From assembly GCA_041946965.1 (NCBI GenBank), contig JBHGBM010000016.1, positions 1 to 64,000 on the forward strand: 64,000 nt of DNA. Direction: 5' to 3'. This DNA comes from JBHGBM01 sp041946965. GTDB taxonomy: Bacteria; Acidobacteriota; Terriglobia; Bryobacterales; Bryobacteraceae. The number at the start of each line of letters is the position of its first letter. Positions within the stretch are counted from its first letter, which is position 1. Position numbers and translations under genes: made by a program. A model generated the notes under the pieces. The model saw only the letters and a list, made by a program, of their open reading frames with translations, was not told the DNA's origin and searched no databases. This document shows, one piece after another, positions 52,901-61,488 of this stretch.

Positions 52901-53639
52901 CCTGCTCATGGCGTTCCTGTGCGTGCTGGCGCGCGTGGCGGGCGTGTTCACGTTCCTGCCGCTGCCCGGACTGAAGCGCGCGCCGGACATGGCGCGGGTG
53001 GTATTTGCGCTGGCCGCCACCATGGCGCTCTATCCGCAGTGGCCGAGGGTCGCGGCCGCCGGGCCGGCGCAGACCGCCATGCTGGTGGCCGGCGAAGCCG
53101 CGCTGGGCGTGACCGTGGGCCTGGTGGCCGGTTTTCTGATGGAAGCGCTGCTGGTGGGCGCGCAGGTGCTCGGGCTTCAAGCGGGCTTCTCCTACGCGGC
53201 CATGATCAATCCCACGACCGAAGACGAATCCGCCGTGCTGCTGGTGCTGGCGGAACTGGCCGGGGGGATGTTGTTCTTCGCGCTGGGACTGGAGCGGCGG
53301 GTGCTGGGCGCGCTGGCGGCGAGCCTGGAAACCTATCCCCCGGGAGCGTTCGCGGTGACGCGCGCCGCCGCGGAGACGATCGGCGGCATGGGGGCGGTGG
53401 CGCTGGCCACCGGCATGCGGCTGGCGTTTCCGGTGGTGGCGCTGCTGCTCATGGTGGACGTGGGGCTGGCCCTGATGGGCCGCCTGCAACCCTCGCTGCA
53501 ACTGCTGATCCTGGCCTTCCCGGCCAAGATGCTGGCGGGACTGTTGATGCTGGCGTGGACGGCGTGGCTGTTTCCGCGCCTGTATGAAAGCTGCGCGCGG
53601 GAGTTGTTCGGCGCGCTGGCGCGGGTGACGGGACTGTGA
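52890..53639 (+). CDS. fliR: Flagellar export-gate protein FliR
   Basis: This 249-residue polytopic protein has the FliR start (FLCVLARVAGVFTFLPLPG), VGAQVLGLQAGFSYAAMINPTT, and LAFPAKMLAGLLML near the end. It completes the FliPQR gate. ATG 52890 overlaps fliQ. Confidence 0.93.
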   Translation: MPADLLMAFLCVLARVAGVFTFLPLPGLKRAPDMARVVFALAATMALYPQWPRVAAAGPAQTAMLVAGEAALGVTVGLVAGFLMEALLVGAQVLGLQAGFSYAAMINPTTEDESAVLLVLAELAGGMLFFALGLERRVLGALAASLETYPPGAFAVTRAAAETIGGMGAVALATGMRLAFPVVALLLMVDVGLALMGRLQPSLQLLILAFPAKMLAGLLMLAWTAWLFPRLYESCARELFGALARVTGL

Positions 53640-53642
53640 GGC

Positions 53643-54698
53643 ATGGCGGACCAGGGACAACGGACCGAGCAGCCCACGCCGCGGCGCATCGACAAGGCCC
53701 GCAAGGAAGGCAACTATCCGGGCGCGCGGGAATTCGTGGCGGCGGTGCAGTTCCTGGCCTTCACCGGCGCGGCGGCGGCCTGGGGTCCGGACTGGATCCG
53801 GGCCGTCCAGCAGAGCCTGCGGACGGCCCTGGCGCGGGCCTTCACGGCCTCCAGCGGCCGCGAGGCGGCGTTGGCCGGAGCCGACGCGCTGCGCTCTGTG
53901 ATCCTTCCGCTCGCCCCGCTGGGCGCGGCCGTGGTGCTGGCCACCGTGGCGGCGCAGTTTGCGGTTACCGGCCTGGGCTTCAGCCTGAAGAAACTCAACC
54001 CGGATTTCAAGCGGCTGAACCCGCTGGCGCGCCTGCGCGACATGCGCCGCCAGAATGTTCATGCGGTGATTCAGGCCGCCGTCATGCTCCCGGTGTTCGG
54101 CGCGCTGATCTGGACGCTGGCGCGCTCAAACGCGGAACGTTACGCCACCCTGCCGCTGCTGGGAGTGGGGGCGGGCTCGCGCGCGCTGGCCGAATCGCTC
54201 CAGCAACTGCTATGGAAGGCCGCCATGGGGTTCATGGTTTTCGGCGCGGTGGACCTGTTCCGGCAGCGCCGGAGGTACCTCAAGGACCTGCGCATGACCA
54301 AGCAGGAGATCCGGGACGAAGTCAAGGAGACCGAAGGCAACCCGCAGATCAAGGGACGCATCCGCCGCATCCAGCGCGACGCGGCGCGCCGCCGCATGAT
54401 GAGCGAGGTGCCGCGCGCCAGCGCCGTGGTGGTGAATCCCACGCACTACGCGGTGGCCATCCGCTACTCCCTCGACAGCATGGCCGCGCCGGTGGTGGTG
54501 GCCAAGGGCCGCAACTGGCTGGCGCTGCGCATCCGGCAGATCGCGGTCGAGAACCAGGTGCCGATCGTGGAGAACCCGCCGCTGGCGCAGGCGCTTTACA
54601 AGAGCGTGGACGTGGGGCAGGAGATCCCGGTGCACCTGTACCGCGCGGTGGCCGAGATTCTGGCGTACATCTTCCGGCTGATGGGGGGGAGGCGGTAG
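53643..54698 (+). CDS. flhB: Flagellar export protein FlhB
   Basis: This 351-residue protein starts QRTEQPTPRRIDKARKEGNYP. It has four membrane helices and the autocleavage motif NPTH (265-268) in a cytoplasmic domain, followed by YAVAIRYSLDSMAAPVVVAKG. It switches export from rod/hook to filament substrates. The next gene starts 4 nt later. Confidence 0.96.
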   Translation: MADQGQRTEQPTPRRIDKARKEGNYPGAREFVAAVQFLAFTGAAAAWGPDWIRAVQQSLRTALARAFTASSGREAALAGADALRSVILPLAPLGAAVVLATVAAQFAVTGLGFSLKKLNPDFKRLNPLARLRDMRRQNVHAVIQAAVMLPVFGALIWTLARSNAERYATLPLLGVGAGSRALAESLQQLLWKAAMGFMVFGAVDLFRQRRRYLKDLRMTKQEIRDEVKETEGNPQIKGRIRRIQRDAARRRMMSEVPRASAVVVNPTHYAVAIRYSLDSMAAPVVVAKGRNWLALRIRQIAVENQVPIVENPPLAQALYKSVDVGQEIPVHLYRAVAEILAYIFRLMGGRR

Positions 54699-54702
54699 CG
54701 CC

Positions 54703-56742
54703 ATGACCCCCTCCGCCATCATCAGCCGCGAGAACCTGGCGGATCTCTCCGTGCCGCTGGGGGTGCTGGCGATCATCGTGGCGCTGATCACGCCGCTGCC
54801 GCCGGCGCTGCTGGACCTGCTGATCGTGGCCGACATGATGATGTCGGTGATCGTGCTGATGGTCGCCATGTACATCACCCGCCCGGTGGAGTTCAGCGTG
54901 TTCCCCACCACGCTGCTGCTGGCCACGCTGTTCCGGCTGGCGCTGAACATCTCCTCCTCGCGGCTGATCCTGCTGCACGGCGACACGGGCACGGCGGCGG
55001 CGGGGAACGTGATCGAGGCCTTCGGCACGTTCGTGGTGGGCGGCAACTACATCATCGGCGCGGTGATCTTCCTGGTGCTGATCGCGATTCAGTACGTGGT
55101 GATCAACCACGGCGCGGTGCGCATCTCGGAGGTGGCCGCGCGCTTCACCCTGGACGCTCTGCCGGGCAAGCAGATGTCCATCGACTCGGACTTGAACGCA
55201 GGGCTGATCGACGAAGCCGAGGCGCGGCAGCGGCGCAAGAGCCTGGCGGCGGAAGCGGAATTCTACGGCGCCATGGACGGCGCCTCGCGCTTCACCCAGC
55301 GCGACGCGGTGGCGGCCATCCTGATCACCGGCATCAACATCGTGGCGGGGTTTCTGATCGGGGTGCTCCAGCACGGCATGGAGTGGACCCAGGCGCTCCA
55401 AACCTACACGGTGCTGACCATCGGCGACGGCCTGGTGACGGTGATTCCGGCGCTGATGATCTCGATCTCGGGCGGCCTGATCGTGACCCGCACCAGCACG
55501 GACGCGCGGCTGAGCGCGGACTTCCGCAAGCAGGTCTTTTCCAACGCGCACCCGCTGATGCTGGCCAGCGGCATCCTGCTGCTGGTGGCGGTGCTGCCGG
55601 GCATGCCCAAGCTGCCGTTCCTGTTTCTGGGCGGCGGGCTGGGAGCGGCCGCCTGGCGCATGCGGAAGCGCGCCGCGCTGCCCGCGCCGGCGGCCAAGGC
55701 GGCGGCGCCCGCGCGGGAGAACCTGGAGGCGCTGCTGCGGGTCGAGCCGCTGTCGCTCGAGGTCGGCCTCGGACTGGTGCGGATGGTGGAAGGCGGGCAA
55801 AGCTCGCCGCTGCTGCGGCGCATCGCGGCCATACGGCGCCAGCTTGCGCTGGACCTTGGATACCTATTGCCGCCGCTCAAAGTCGCCGATAACCTTTCGT
55901 TGCGCGCGATGGAATACATGGTTTCGCTGCGGGGCGCCCAGATCGGCCGCTATGAACTGCCGCAGGGCAGGGAACTGGCGATCGCCGCGCGTCCGGACTG
56001 CGCGCCGCTGGAGGGTTTGGCGGCGCGCGACCCGGCCTTCGGGCTTCCGGCCTTTTGGATCGGCCCCGAGCAGGCGGAAGCCGCGCGGCAGGCGGGTTAT
56101 ACGGTGGTGGACGCGGTCAGCGTGATGGGCACCCACATCGCGGAGCTGATCAGAAGGCACGCGCACGAGCTGTTCTCGCGGCAGGACGCCAAGGCGTACC
56201 TGGACCGGGTGGCGCAGGATAACCCGAAAGCGGTCGAGGACCTTGTGCCGAAGCTGCTGCCGCTCGCCACCGTGCAGCGGGTTTTGCAGAACCTGCTGCG
56301 GGAGCGGGTTTCGATCCGCGACGGGGCGGGCATCCTGGAGGCGCTGGGCGAGGCGGGCGCCTCGACGCGCAATCCCGTGCTGCTCACCGAGTACGTGCGG
56401 CAGGCCGTGCGGCGCACGCTGGTGAAGCCGTACCTGAACGCGGCGGGCGAACTGCCGGCCTATTTCCTGGACCCCGCCATCGAGCAGACGGTGGAGGCCG
56501 CGGTGGAGCACGGCGAGCAGGGCAGCCATGCGAATCTGGCGCCGCACGCCATACGCGACATCCTGGAACGCATCGCGCGGTGCGCGGGCACGCCGGAAGG
56601 GCCGGTGGCGGTGGTGGCTTCAAGCGGCTCGCGCTATTTCCTGCGGCAACTGACCGAGACTGCGGCGCCCAACGTTTTCTTTATCTCGCACGGCGAAGTG
56701 CCGGCGGGAGTAAAGGCCATTTCCCTGGGAGTGATCCAATAG
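54703..56742 (+). CDS. flhA: Flagellar export protein FlhA
   Basis: This 679-residue protein has seven to eight membrane helices and the FHIPEP signature region (RFTLDALPGKQMSIDSDLNAGLI). A large cytoplasmic domain follows, with GTHIAELIRRHAHELFSRQD. It is the export-gate component that receives chaperone-substrate complexes. flhF follows with no gap. Confidence 0.97.
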   Translation: MTPSAIISRENLADLSVPLGVLAIIVALITPLPPALLDLLIVADMMMSVIVLMVAMYITRPVEFSVFPTTLLLATLFRLALNISSSRLILLHGDTGTAAAGNVIEAFGTFVVGGNYIIGAVIFLVLIAIQYVVINHGAVRISEVAARFTLDALPGKQMSIDSDLNAGLIDEAEARQRRKSLAAEAEFYGAMDGASRFTQRDAVAAILITGINIVAGFLIGVLQHGMEWTQALQTYTVLTIGDGLVTVIPALMISISGGLIVTRTSTDARLSADFRKQVFSNAHPLMLASGILLLVAVLPGMPKLPFLFLGGGLGAAAWRMRKRAALPAPAAKAAAPARENLEALLRVEPLSLEVGLGLVRMVEGGQSSPLLRRIAAIRRQLALDLGYLLPPLKVADNLSLRAMEYMVSLRGAQIGRYELPQGRELAIAARPDCAPLEGLAARDPAFGLPAFWIGPEQAEAARQAGYTVVDAVSVMGTHIAELIRRHAHELFSRQDAKAYLDRVAQDNPKAVEDLVPKLLPLATVQRVLQNLLRERVSIRDGAGILEALGEAGASTRNPVLLTEYVRQAVRRTLVKPYLNAAGELPAYFLDPAIEQTVEAAVEHGEQGSHANLAPHAIRDILERIARCAGTPEGPVAVVASSGSRYFLRQLTETAAPNVFFISHGEVPAGVKAISLGVIQ

Positions 56743-56743
56743 C

Positions 56744-57805
56744 GTGAAGCTCAAATCCTATTTCGCGGCGAACGTGGCGGCGGCCATCGAGCAGGCCCGG
56801 GTGGAACTCGGGCCGGACGCCATCATTCTGCAATCGCGCAAGGCGCCGGACGAGGCGCGGCACATGGGCGAGTACGAAGTGGTGGTGGGACAGGCGGCGG
56901 AGGAAACCGCCGCGCCCGCGCGGCAGGCGGACCGGCTGGCCGGCGAGCTGGCCGAGCTGCGCCGGCAACTGGAAGGCATGCACCGCGCCATCTCGCGCTC
57001 CGTGCTCACCGGCCCGCGCTGGGCCACGCCGGGCGGCGGGCTGGCCGAGGTATACGGGCGGCTGGTGGCCGCGGAGGTGGAAAGCGAGCTGGCGCGGGAG
57101 ATCGTGGACGCCCTCGAGGGGCCGGAGGCAGAGGCGCTGGCGCGCGAACTGGGGCGGCGCTTGCAAGTGAACGATTCGCTCGGATGGGAGGGCACGCAGC
57201 CGCGCGTGGTGGCGCTGGTGGGGCCTCCGGGTTCGGGCAAGACCAGCACAGCGGTAAAGCTGGCGGCGCGCTTCGGCCTGGGTGCGCGGCGGCCCGCGCA
57301 ATTGCTCTCGATGGACAACTACCGCGTGGGCGGAGCCGAGCAGTTGCGCGCCTACGCGGGCATCCTGGGCGTGGGTTTCCAGGCGCTGGAGACGCCGGGC
57401 GCGCTGGCGCAGGCGCTGGAAGAACACCGCCGCAAGGAATTCGTGGTGATCGATACGGCCGGCTACGGGGCCCGGGAGATCGAGAACGCGCTGCCGCTGG
57501 CGGACTTTTTTGCGCGCCGGCCGCAGATCGACGTGCACCTGGTCTTGACCGCTTCCACCAAGTCCGCGGATCTGAGACGCCTGGCGGAGAGTTATGAAAT
57601 CTTCCGTCCGGGAAAGCTGCTGTTTACGCGGCTGGATGAGACCCTGGGCCTGGGGACGGCCTACAGCCTGGCGGTGCGCACCGGCAAACCGGTGTCCTTC
57701 CTGGGGACCGGCCAGCAGATCCCGGAAGACCTGGAGCCCGCCTCGCGCGAGCGCATGGTGGAGCTGCTGTTCCGCGCGCCGCGCGCGGCGGCGGTGGCGG
57801 CCTGA
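56744..57805 (+). CDS. flhF: Flagellar biosynthesis SRP-like GTPase FlhF
   Basis: This 353-residue protein starts MKLKSYFAANVAAAIEQARVELG. It has the FlhF B region and an SRP-type G domain: P-loop GPPGSGKTS (160-168), VVIDTAGYG and FTRLDE. FlhF places the first basal body, usually with FlhG (not in the window). The GTG start at 56744 directly follows flhA; fliA begins 1 nt after its stop. Confidence 0.93.
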   Translation: MKLKSYFAANVAAAIEQARVELGPDAIILQSRKAPDEARHMGEYEVVVGQAAEETAAPARQADRLAGELAELRRQLEGMHRAISRSVLTGPRWATPGGGLAEVYGRLVAAEVESELAREIVDALEGPEAEALARELGRRLQVNDSLGWEGTQPRVVALVGPPGSGKTSTAVKLAARFGLGARRPAQLLSMDNYRVGGAEQLRAYAGILGVGFQALETPGALAQALEEHRRKEFVVIDTAGYGAREIENALPLADFFARRPQIDVHLVLTASTKSADLRRLAESYEIFRPGKLLFTRLDETLGLGTAYSLAVRTGKPVSFLGTGQQIPEDLEPASRERMVELLFRAPRAAAVAA

Positions 57806-57806
57806 T

Positions 57807-58565
57807 ATGTACGCGGCATCGCACGGCGTGGAGCCCGGTGCGGGCGAGCGCGAGCGGCTCATCCTGACGCACCTGCCGCAGGTGTGGCTGATTGCCCGCC
57901 GCATTCACGACCGCCTGCCGGTGAGCGTGAGCATCGACGATTTGGTGTCGGTGGGCACCATAGGGCTGATCGCCGCCATCGATCATTACAATCCGGCCCA
58001 GGGTGTGAAGCTGAAGACCTACGCGGAGTACAAGATCCGCGGCGCCATGCTGGACAGCTTGCGGGAGCTGGACTGGGCATCGCGGCAGCGCCGGCGCAAG
58101 GTCAAGGAGATCGAAGCGGCCATCGCCGCCGCCGAGCGGCGGCTCAAGCGGACCACCACCGAGGAGGAGATCGCGGCCGAAATGGGCGTGAGCCTGGGCG
58201 AGTATCACGCCGCGCTGCGCGAGGTGCAGGGCCTGGAACTGGGTTCCCCGCTCAGCGGGGAGACCGCCGACGGGCACGACCGGCTGAAGAACGCGCCGGC
58301 GCGCGAGGAGTGGTCGCCCGCGCACGGGCTGGAGCGCGCGGAACTGGAGCGGGCGCTGGCGCGCGGCATCCGGCGGCTGCCGGAGGCGGAGCGCACCGTG
58401 CTCAGCATGTACTACCTGGAAGAGCTCACCCTGCGCGAGATCGGAGAGGTGATGAAGCTTCACGAATCGCGCATCTCGCACCTGAAGTCGCAGGGTATTC
58501 TGCGGCTGCGCACGTACATGGCCAAGGAATGGCCGGACCGCGGGGAGGTGGAACTTGCCGGTTGA
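57807..58565 (+). CDS. fliA: Flagellar sigma factor FliA (sigma-28)
   Basis: This 252-residue protein has sigma-70 region 2 (DDLVSVGTIGLIAAIDHYNP, VKLKTYAEYKIRGAMLDSLRELDW), region 3 and region 4 (AERTVLSMYYLEELTLREIGEVMKLHESRISHLKSQG). It would read the TAAAG/GCCGATAA promoter type seen at 42889. I chose ATG 57807 because the upstream part of the frame is inside flhF. Confidence 0.94.
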   Translation: MYAASHGVEPGAGERERLILTHLPQVWLIARRIHDRLPVSVSIDDLVSVGTIGLIAAIDHYNPAQGVKLKTYAEYKIRGAMLDSLRELDWASRQRRRKVKEIEAAIAAAERRLKRTTTEEEIAAEMGVSLGEYHAALREVQGLELGSPLSGETADGHDRLKNAPAREEWSPAHGLERAELERALARGIRRLPEAERTVLSMYYLEELTLREIGEVMKLHESRISHLKSQGILRLRTYMAKEWPDRGEVELAG

Positions 58566-59334
58566 GTGGGTGCTGGACCAGTTTGCATCGTGTCTGGGGC
58601 AGAGCCTGGCGGCCATGGCGGAGCGTCCGCCCCAGATCGGCTGGGAGGCGGCGCCGGAGGCGCCTGCGGGCGATCTGCTCGGGTGGGAACAAGGGTTCAA
58701 CGGATTGCCGGATGCCGTGTTGTGGGTGGGCGCGGCGCCGCCGGCGTGGGAAGGGCTGGGGCGCGGCATCCTGAGCGCCGCGGGACTGGAGCAGGTGGAT
58801 ACCGCGGAAGCGCGTTCCACTTACTTGGAACTGCTCAGCCAATCGCTGGCCAGCCTGGCGCACGGCATGTCGGCGCAGGCGGGGCGCGAAGTGACCTGTT
58901 CGGGCGGAGCGGAGAAGCCGGTTCCTTCCGAGGGGCCGTGGTATCGGGTCACGCTGCGCTGGCCGGATGTCCCGGAAGCGGTGCTGGCGGTGGCGCCGCG
59001 CGGCTTCCACGCGCTGGCCCCGCAGACCGCGCCGGAGCCGCCGCACGCGGCGAGGCTGGCCGGTCCCCCGGAGTCGCCCGTGATGGACGTGCTGCTGGAC
59101 GTCGAGCTGCCCGTCACGGTGTCGTTCGGCTCGGCGCAAATGCCGCTGGCCGACGTGCTCAAGCTGACCACCGGGTCGCTGGTGGAGCTGAATCGCGCCA
59201 TCACGGAACCCGTGCAGGTGATCGTCAACAACTGCGTGATCGCGCGCGGGGAAGTGGTGGTGGTGGAAGGGAACTACGGGGTGCGCATCAAAGAGATTGC
59301 CAGCCGGCTGGAGCGGCTGCGCAACCTGAGATAA
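58555..59334 (+). CDS. FliN/FliY-like C-ring protein with long N-terminal region
   Basis: This 259-residue protein has a C-terminal SpoA domain at about 175-250 (MDVLLDVELPVTVSFGSAQMPLADVLKLTTGSLVELNR, then VIARGEVVVVEGNYGVRI). The N-terminal 170 residues have no motif I recognise but may adopt a CheC-like or FliM-like fold. It could act as FliY or share a C-ring role with the 84-residue FliN at 51470. The TTG start at 58555 lies inside the fliA end. Confidence 0.82.
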   Translation: MPVEWVLDQFASCLGQSLAAMAERPPQIGWEAAPEAPAGDLLGWEQGFNGLPDAVLWVGAAPPAWEGLGRGILSAAGLEQVDTAEARSTYLELLSQSLASLAHGMSAQAGREVTCSGGAEKPVPSEGPWYRVTLRWPDVPEAVLAVAPRGFHALAPQTAPEPPHAARLAGPPESPVMDVLLDVELPVTVSFGSAQMPLADVLKLTTGSLVELNRAITEPVQVIVNNCVIARGEVVVVEGNYGVRIKEIASRLERLRNLR

Positions 59335-59338
59335 CGCC

Positions 59339-59710
59339 ATGGAACTCGCGCTGCTCATTCTGATTACGATGGCGCTGCTGCTGTGCCTTTACCTGTTCGT
59401 CACGCTGAAGTTGGAGTGGGGCGAGCGGGACCGCCGGCTGCGGCAGTTCGACGCCGCGCTGGCGGCGATCGCCGCGGAAGTCCGGGACCTGGAGGCGCGT
59501 GCGGGGGAACTGGAGCAGACGGCCTCGGCCCCCGCGCCGCGTCCGGGAATGAATCTGACCATACGCAGCCAGGTGTTGCGCCGGGGGAGGCAGGGCGAAG
59601 ATCCAGCGCAGATCGCGGCCGCCTTGGGGCTATCCCGCACGGAGGTGGATCTGCTTTTCAAAGTGGAACGGATCGGCGTCGCGGCGGCGCCGGTCCGGGC
59701 GTACAATTAG
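59339..59710 (+). CDS. Small membrane protein with coiled coil and HTH-like end
   Basis: This 123-residue protein has an N-terminal transmembrane helix (LLILITMALLLCLYLFVTL). A coiled coil follows (DRRLRQFDAALAAIAAEVRDLEARAGELEQ), then a C-terminal segment DPAQIAAALGLSRTEVDLLFKV that resembles a helix-turn-helix. DUF6115-like proteins have this layout and occur near flagellar genes. Function unknown. It ends the flagellar run, 4 nt after the FliN-like gene. Confidence 0.72.
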   Translation: MELALLILITMALLLCLYLFVTLKLEWGERDRRLRQFDAALAAIAAEVRDLEARAGELEQTASAPAPRPGMNLTIRSQVLRRGRQGEDPAQIAAALGLSRTEVDLLFKVERIGVAAAPVRAYN

Positions 59711-59827
59711 CGCAGAGGACCGCGACTATGGCACGGGTTCCCGCGTCGTCCGGCATCTCCCGCCTGAGTTCCCCGAGTGTTGTTTTCGCGCTACCCGTCC
59801 GGCCGCGCTTCCCCAAGGAGGCAAACG

Positions 59828-60316
59828 ATGGCGATCTGCGAAAAACTCCGCGTTTTTTTGGATGAAAGCAGGGTTGGTTACACCCATACCGTCCATCAAC
59901 TGGCGTACACGGCGCGCGAGGTGGCATCCGCCGAGCACGTCCCGCCGCAGGAAGTGGCCAAGACCGTGATCGTGTGGGGAGATAACGGATATTCCATGCT
60001 GGTGCTGCCGGCCAGCATGGTGGTGGATTTTCAGGAGGTGCGCGCGGTGCTGGGGTTGAGCCACGTCCGGCTGGCCACCGAAAGCGAGCTGGCGCAGCTC
60101 TTTCCGGACTGCGACCTGGGCGCGATGCCGCCGTTCGGGAACCTGTACCTCATGCCCGTGTACATGGATCGCACGCTGCTGCGCGACGAGCGCATCGCCT
60201 TCAACGCCGGCACGCACCGGGACGTGATCCACATGAAGATGGACGATTACCGCAGGCTGGTGGAGCCGAAGATCGTTTCGGTGTCGCGGGAGACCATGGT
60301 CCAGCACGGCTGGTAG
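59828..60316 (+). CDS. YbaK/EbsC-family aminoacyl-tRNA deacylase-like protein
   Basis: This 162-residue protein has the YbaK/ProX fold (AREVASAEHVPPQEVAKTVIV, GYSMLVLPASMVVDFQEVRAVLG, FGNLYLMPVYMDRTLL). Members remove mischarged amino acids from tRNA. A strong AAGGAGG (59816-59822) and ATG 59828 set the start, and the upstream open frame is discarded. A true YbaK follows at 60337. Confidence 0.85.
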   Translation: MAICEKLRVFLDESRVGYTHTVHQLAYTAREVASAEHVPPQEVAKTVIVWGDNGYSMLVLPASMVVDFQEVRAVLGLSHVRLATESELAQLFPDCDLGAMPPFGNLYLMPVYMDRTLLRDERIAFNAGTHRDVIHMKMDDYRRLVEPKIVSVSRETMVQHGW

Positions 60317-60336
60317 GATAGGCTTTTCGCCTGTCC

Positions 60337-60816
60337 ATGAAGCCGCCGAAAAAAACCAACGCGGCGCGCATGCTCGACCGCGCCGGCGTGGATTACGAAT
60401 TACGCGAGTACCCGGTGGACGAGGAGGATCTCAGCGCGCCGCACGTGGCGGAGGCGTTGGGGCTTCCGCCGGAGCAGGTTTTCAAGACGCTGGTCGCCAG
60501 AGGCGACCGCACCGGGGTGCTGCTGGCGATTGTACCGGGCAACGCGGAACTCGACCTCAAGGCGCTGGCGGCCGCCAGCGGCAACCGCAAGGTGGAACTG
60601 GTACGCCTGAAGGAAGTCCAGGAGCTGACCGGCTACATCCGCGGCGGCGTTTCCCCCATCGGCACGAAGAAATCGTACCCCGTCTATCTCGATAGCAGCG
60701 CGCGGCTGTGGCCGGTCATTTCGATCAGCGCGGGGATGCGCGGGATGCAAATCATGATCGCGCCCGAGGCGTTGGTGCGCGCGGCCGGGGCCGGCGAAGC
60801 GGACATCGCGAGATAG
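60337..60816 (+). CDS. ybaK: Cys-tRNA(Pro)/Cys-tRNA(Cys) deacylase YbaK
   Basis: This 159-residue protein has the YbaK signature (KTNAARMLDRAGVDYELREYPVDEEDLSA, QVFKTLVARGD, GGVSPIGTKKSYPVYLDSSA with the conserved Lys and Gly residues). It hydrolyses Cys-tRNA formed by mischarging. It is adjacent to, but divergent in sequence from, the preceding family member. It ends 1 nt before the convergent msrA. Confidence 0.9.
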   Translation: MKPPKKTNAARMLDRAGVDYELREYPVDEEDLSAPHVAEALGLPPEQVFKTLVARGDRTGVLLAIVPGNAELDLKALAAASGNRKVELVRLKEVQELTGYIRGGVSPIGTKKSYPVYLDSSARLWPVISISAGMRGMQIMIAPEALVRAAGAGEADIAR

Positions 60817-60817
60817 G

Positions 60818-61348
60818 TCACTTCAGCATGGCGGCGAACTTCTCGCGGAACTTGCGCACCTTGGGCGCCACCACCCAGGCGCAATAGCCCGCGTTGGGAT
60901 TGCGCTCGAAGTAATTCTGGTGGTAATCCTCGGCGGGATAGAACGGCCCGGCCGGGCGCACTTCCGTCACGATGGGGTCGCGGAACCCGGGCTGTAGCTC
61001 GCGGATGATCTGTTCGGCGGTTTCGCGCTGCGGCTCTGAGTGATGGAAGATGACGGAGCGGTACTGCTCGCCGGCGTCGTTGCCCTGGCGGTCGCGCGTG
61101 GTTGGGTCGTGGATGGCGAAGAAGACTTCCAGAACCGCGCGGTAGGTGAGCGCGCCGGGGTCGAAGGCGAGCCGCACAACTTCGATGTGGCCGGTGCGGC
61201 CGGTGCATACCTGTTCGTACGAGGGATGGGGCAGACTGCCGCCCGTGTAGCCCGCTTCCACCGAGATCATGCCGCGCAGGCGCCGGTATACGGCGTCCAG
61301 GCACCAGAAGCATCCGCCGCCGAGGGTGGCGATTTCCCGCGGTTCCAT
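60818..61348 (-). CDS. msrA: Peptide methionine sulfoxide reductase MsrA
   Basis: This 176-residue protein has the catalytic motif GCFWC (Cys13, Cys16) and FDPGALTYRAVLEVFF, DPTTRDRQGNDAGEQYRS and FYPAEDYHQNYFERNP. It reduces methionine S-sulfoxide to repair oxidised proteins. It is cytoplasmic (no signal). Confidence 0.96.
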   Translation of the reverse strand: MEPREIATLGGGCFWCLDAVYRRLRGMISVEAGYTGGSLPHPSYEQVCTGRTGHIEVVRLAFDPGALTYRAVLEVFFAIHDPTTRDRQGNDAGEQYRSVIFHHSEPQRETAEQIIRELQPGFRDPIVTEVRPAGPFYPAEDYHQNYFERNPNAGYCAWVVAPKVRKFREKFAAMLK

Positions 61349-61391
61349 GCTGTGTCCAGCTTACGCCGGATGGTTGTGGAAAGAAAATGCG

Positions 61392-61463
61392 ATGCGCGGT
61401 GCGTTCCGTGTCTTTCTTCTCGCCGCGCTGCCCGCCGCCGCGGCGGAAATCACCGCCGAGTGA
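61392..61463 (+). CDS. Tiny signal-peptide-like ORF
   Basis: A 23-codon frame encodes a complete export-signal-like sequence (MRGAFRVFLLAALPAAAAEI) and stops at 61463, 26 nt before the next gene. It may be a gene remnant, a leader peptide or a chance frame. No clear ribosome-binding site. Confidence 0.2.
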   Translation: MRGAFRVFLLAALPAAAAEITAE

Positions 61464-61488
61464 TCCGGGCTGCGCGATAATACCAACT

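Noticed and set aside
59728..59740. Sigma-54-like TGGCACGGGTTCCCGC before the first YbaK-type gene
   Set aside because: The GG-to-GC spacing is 11 rather than 10 and the -12 box is poor, so this is probably chance.
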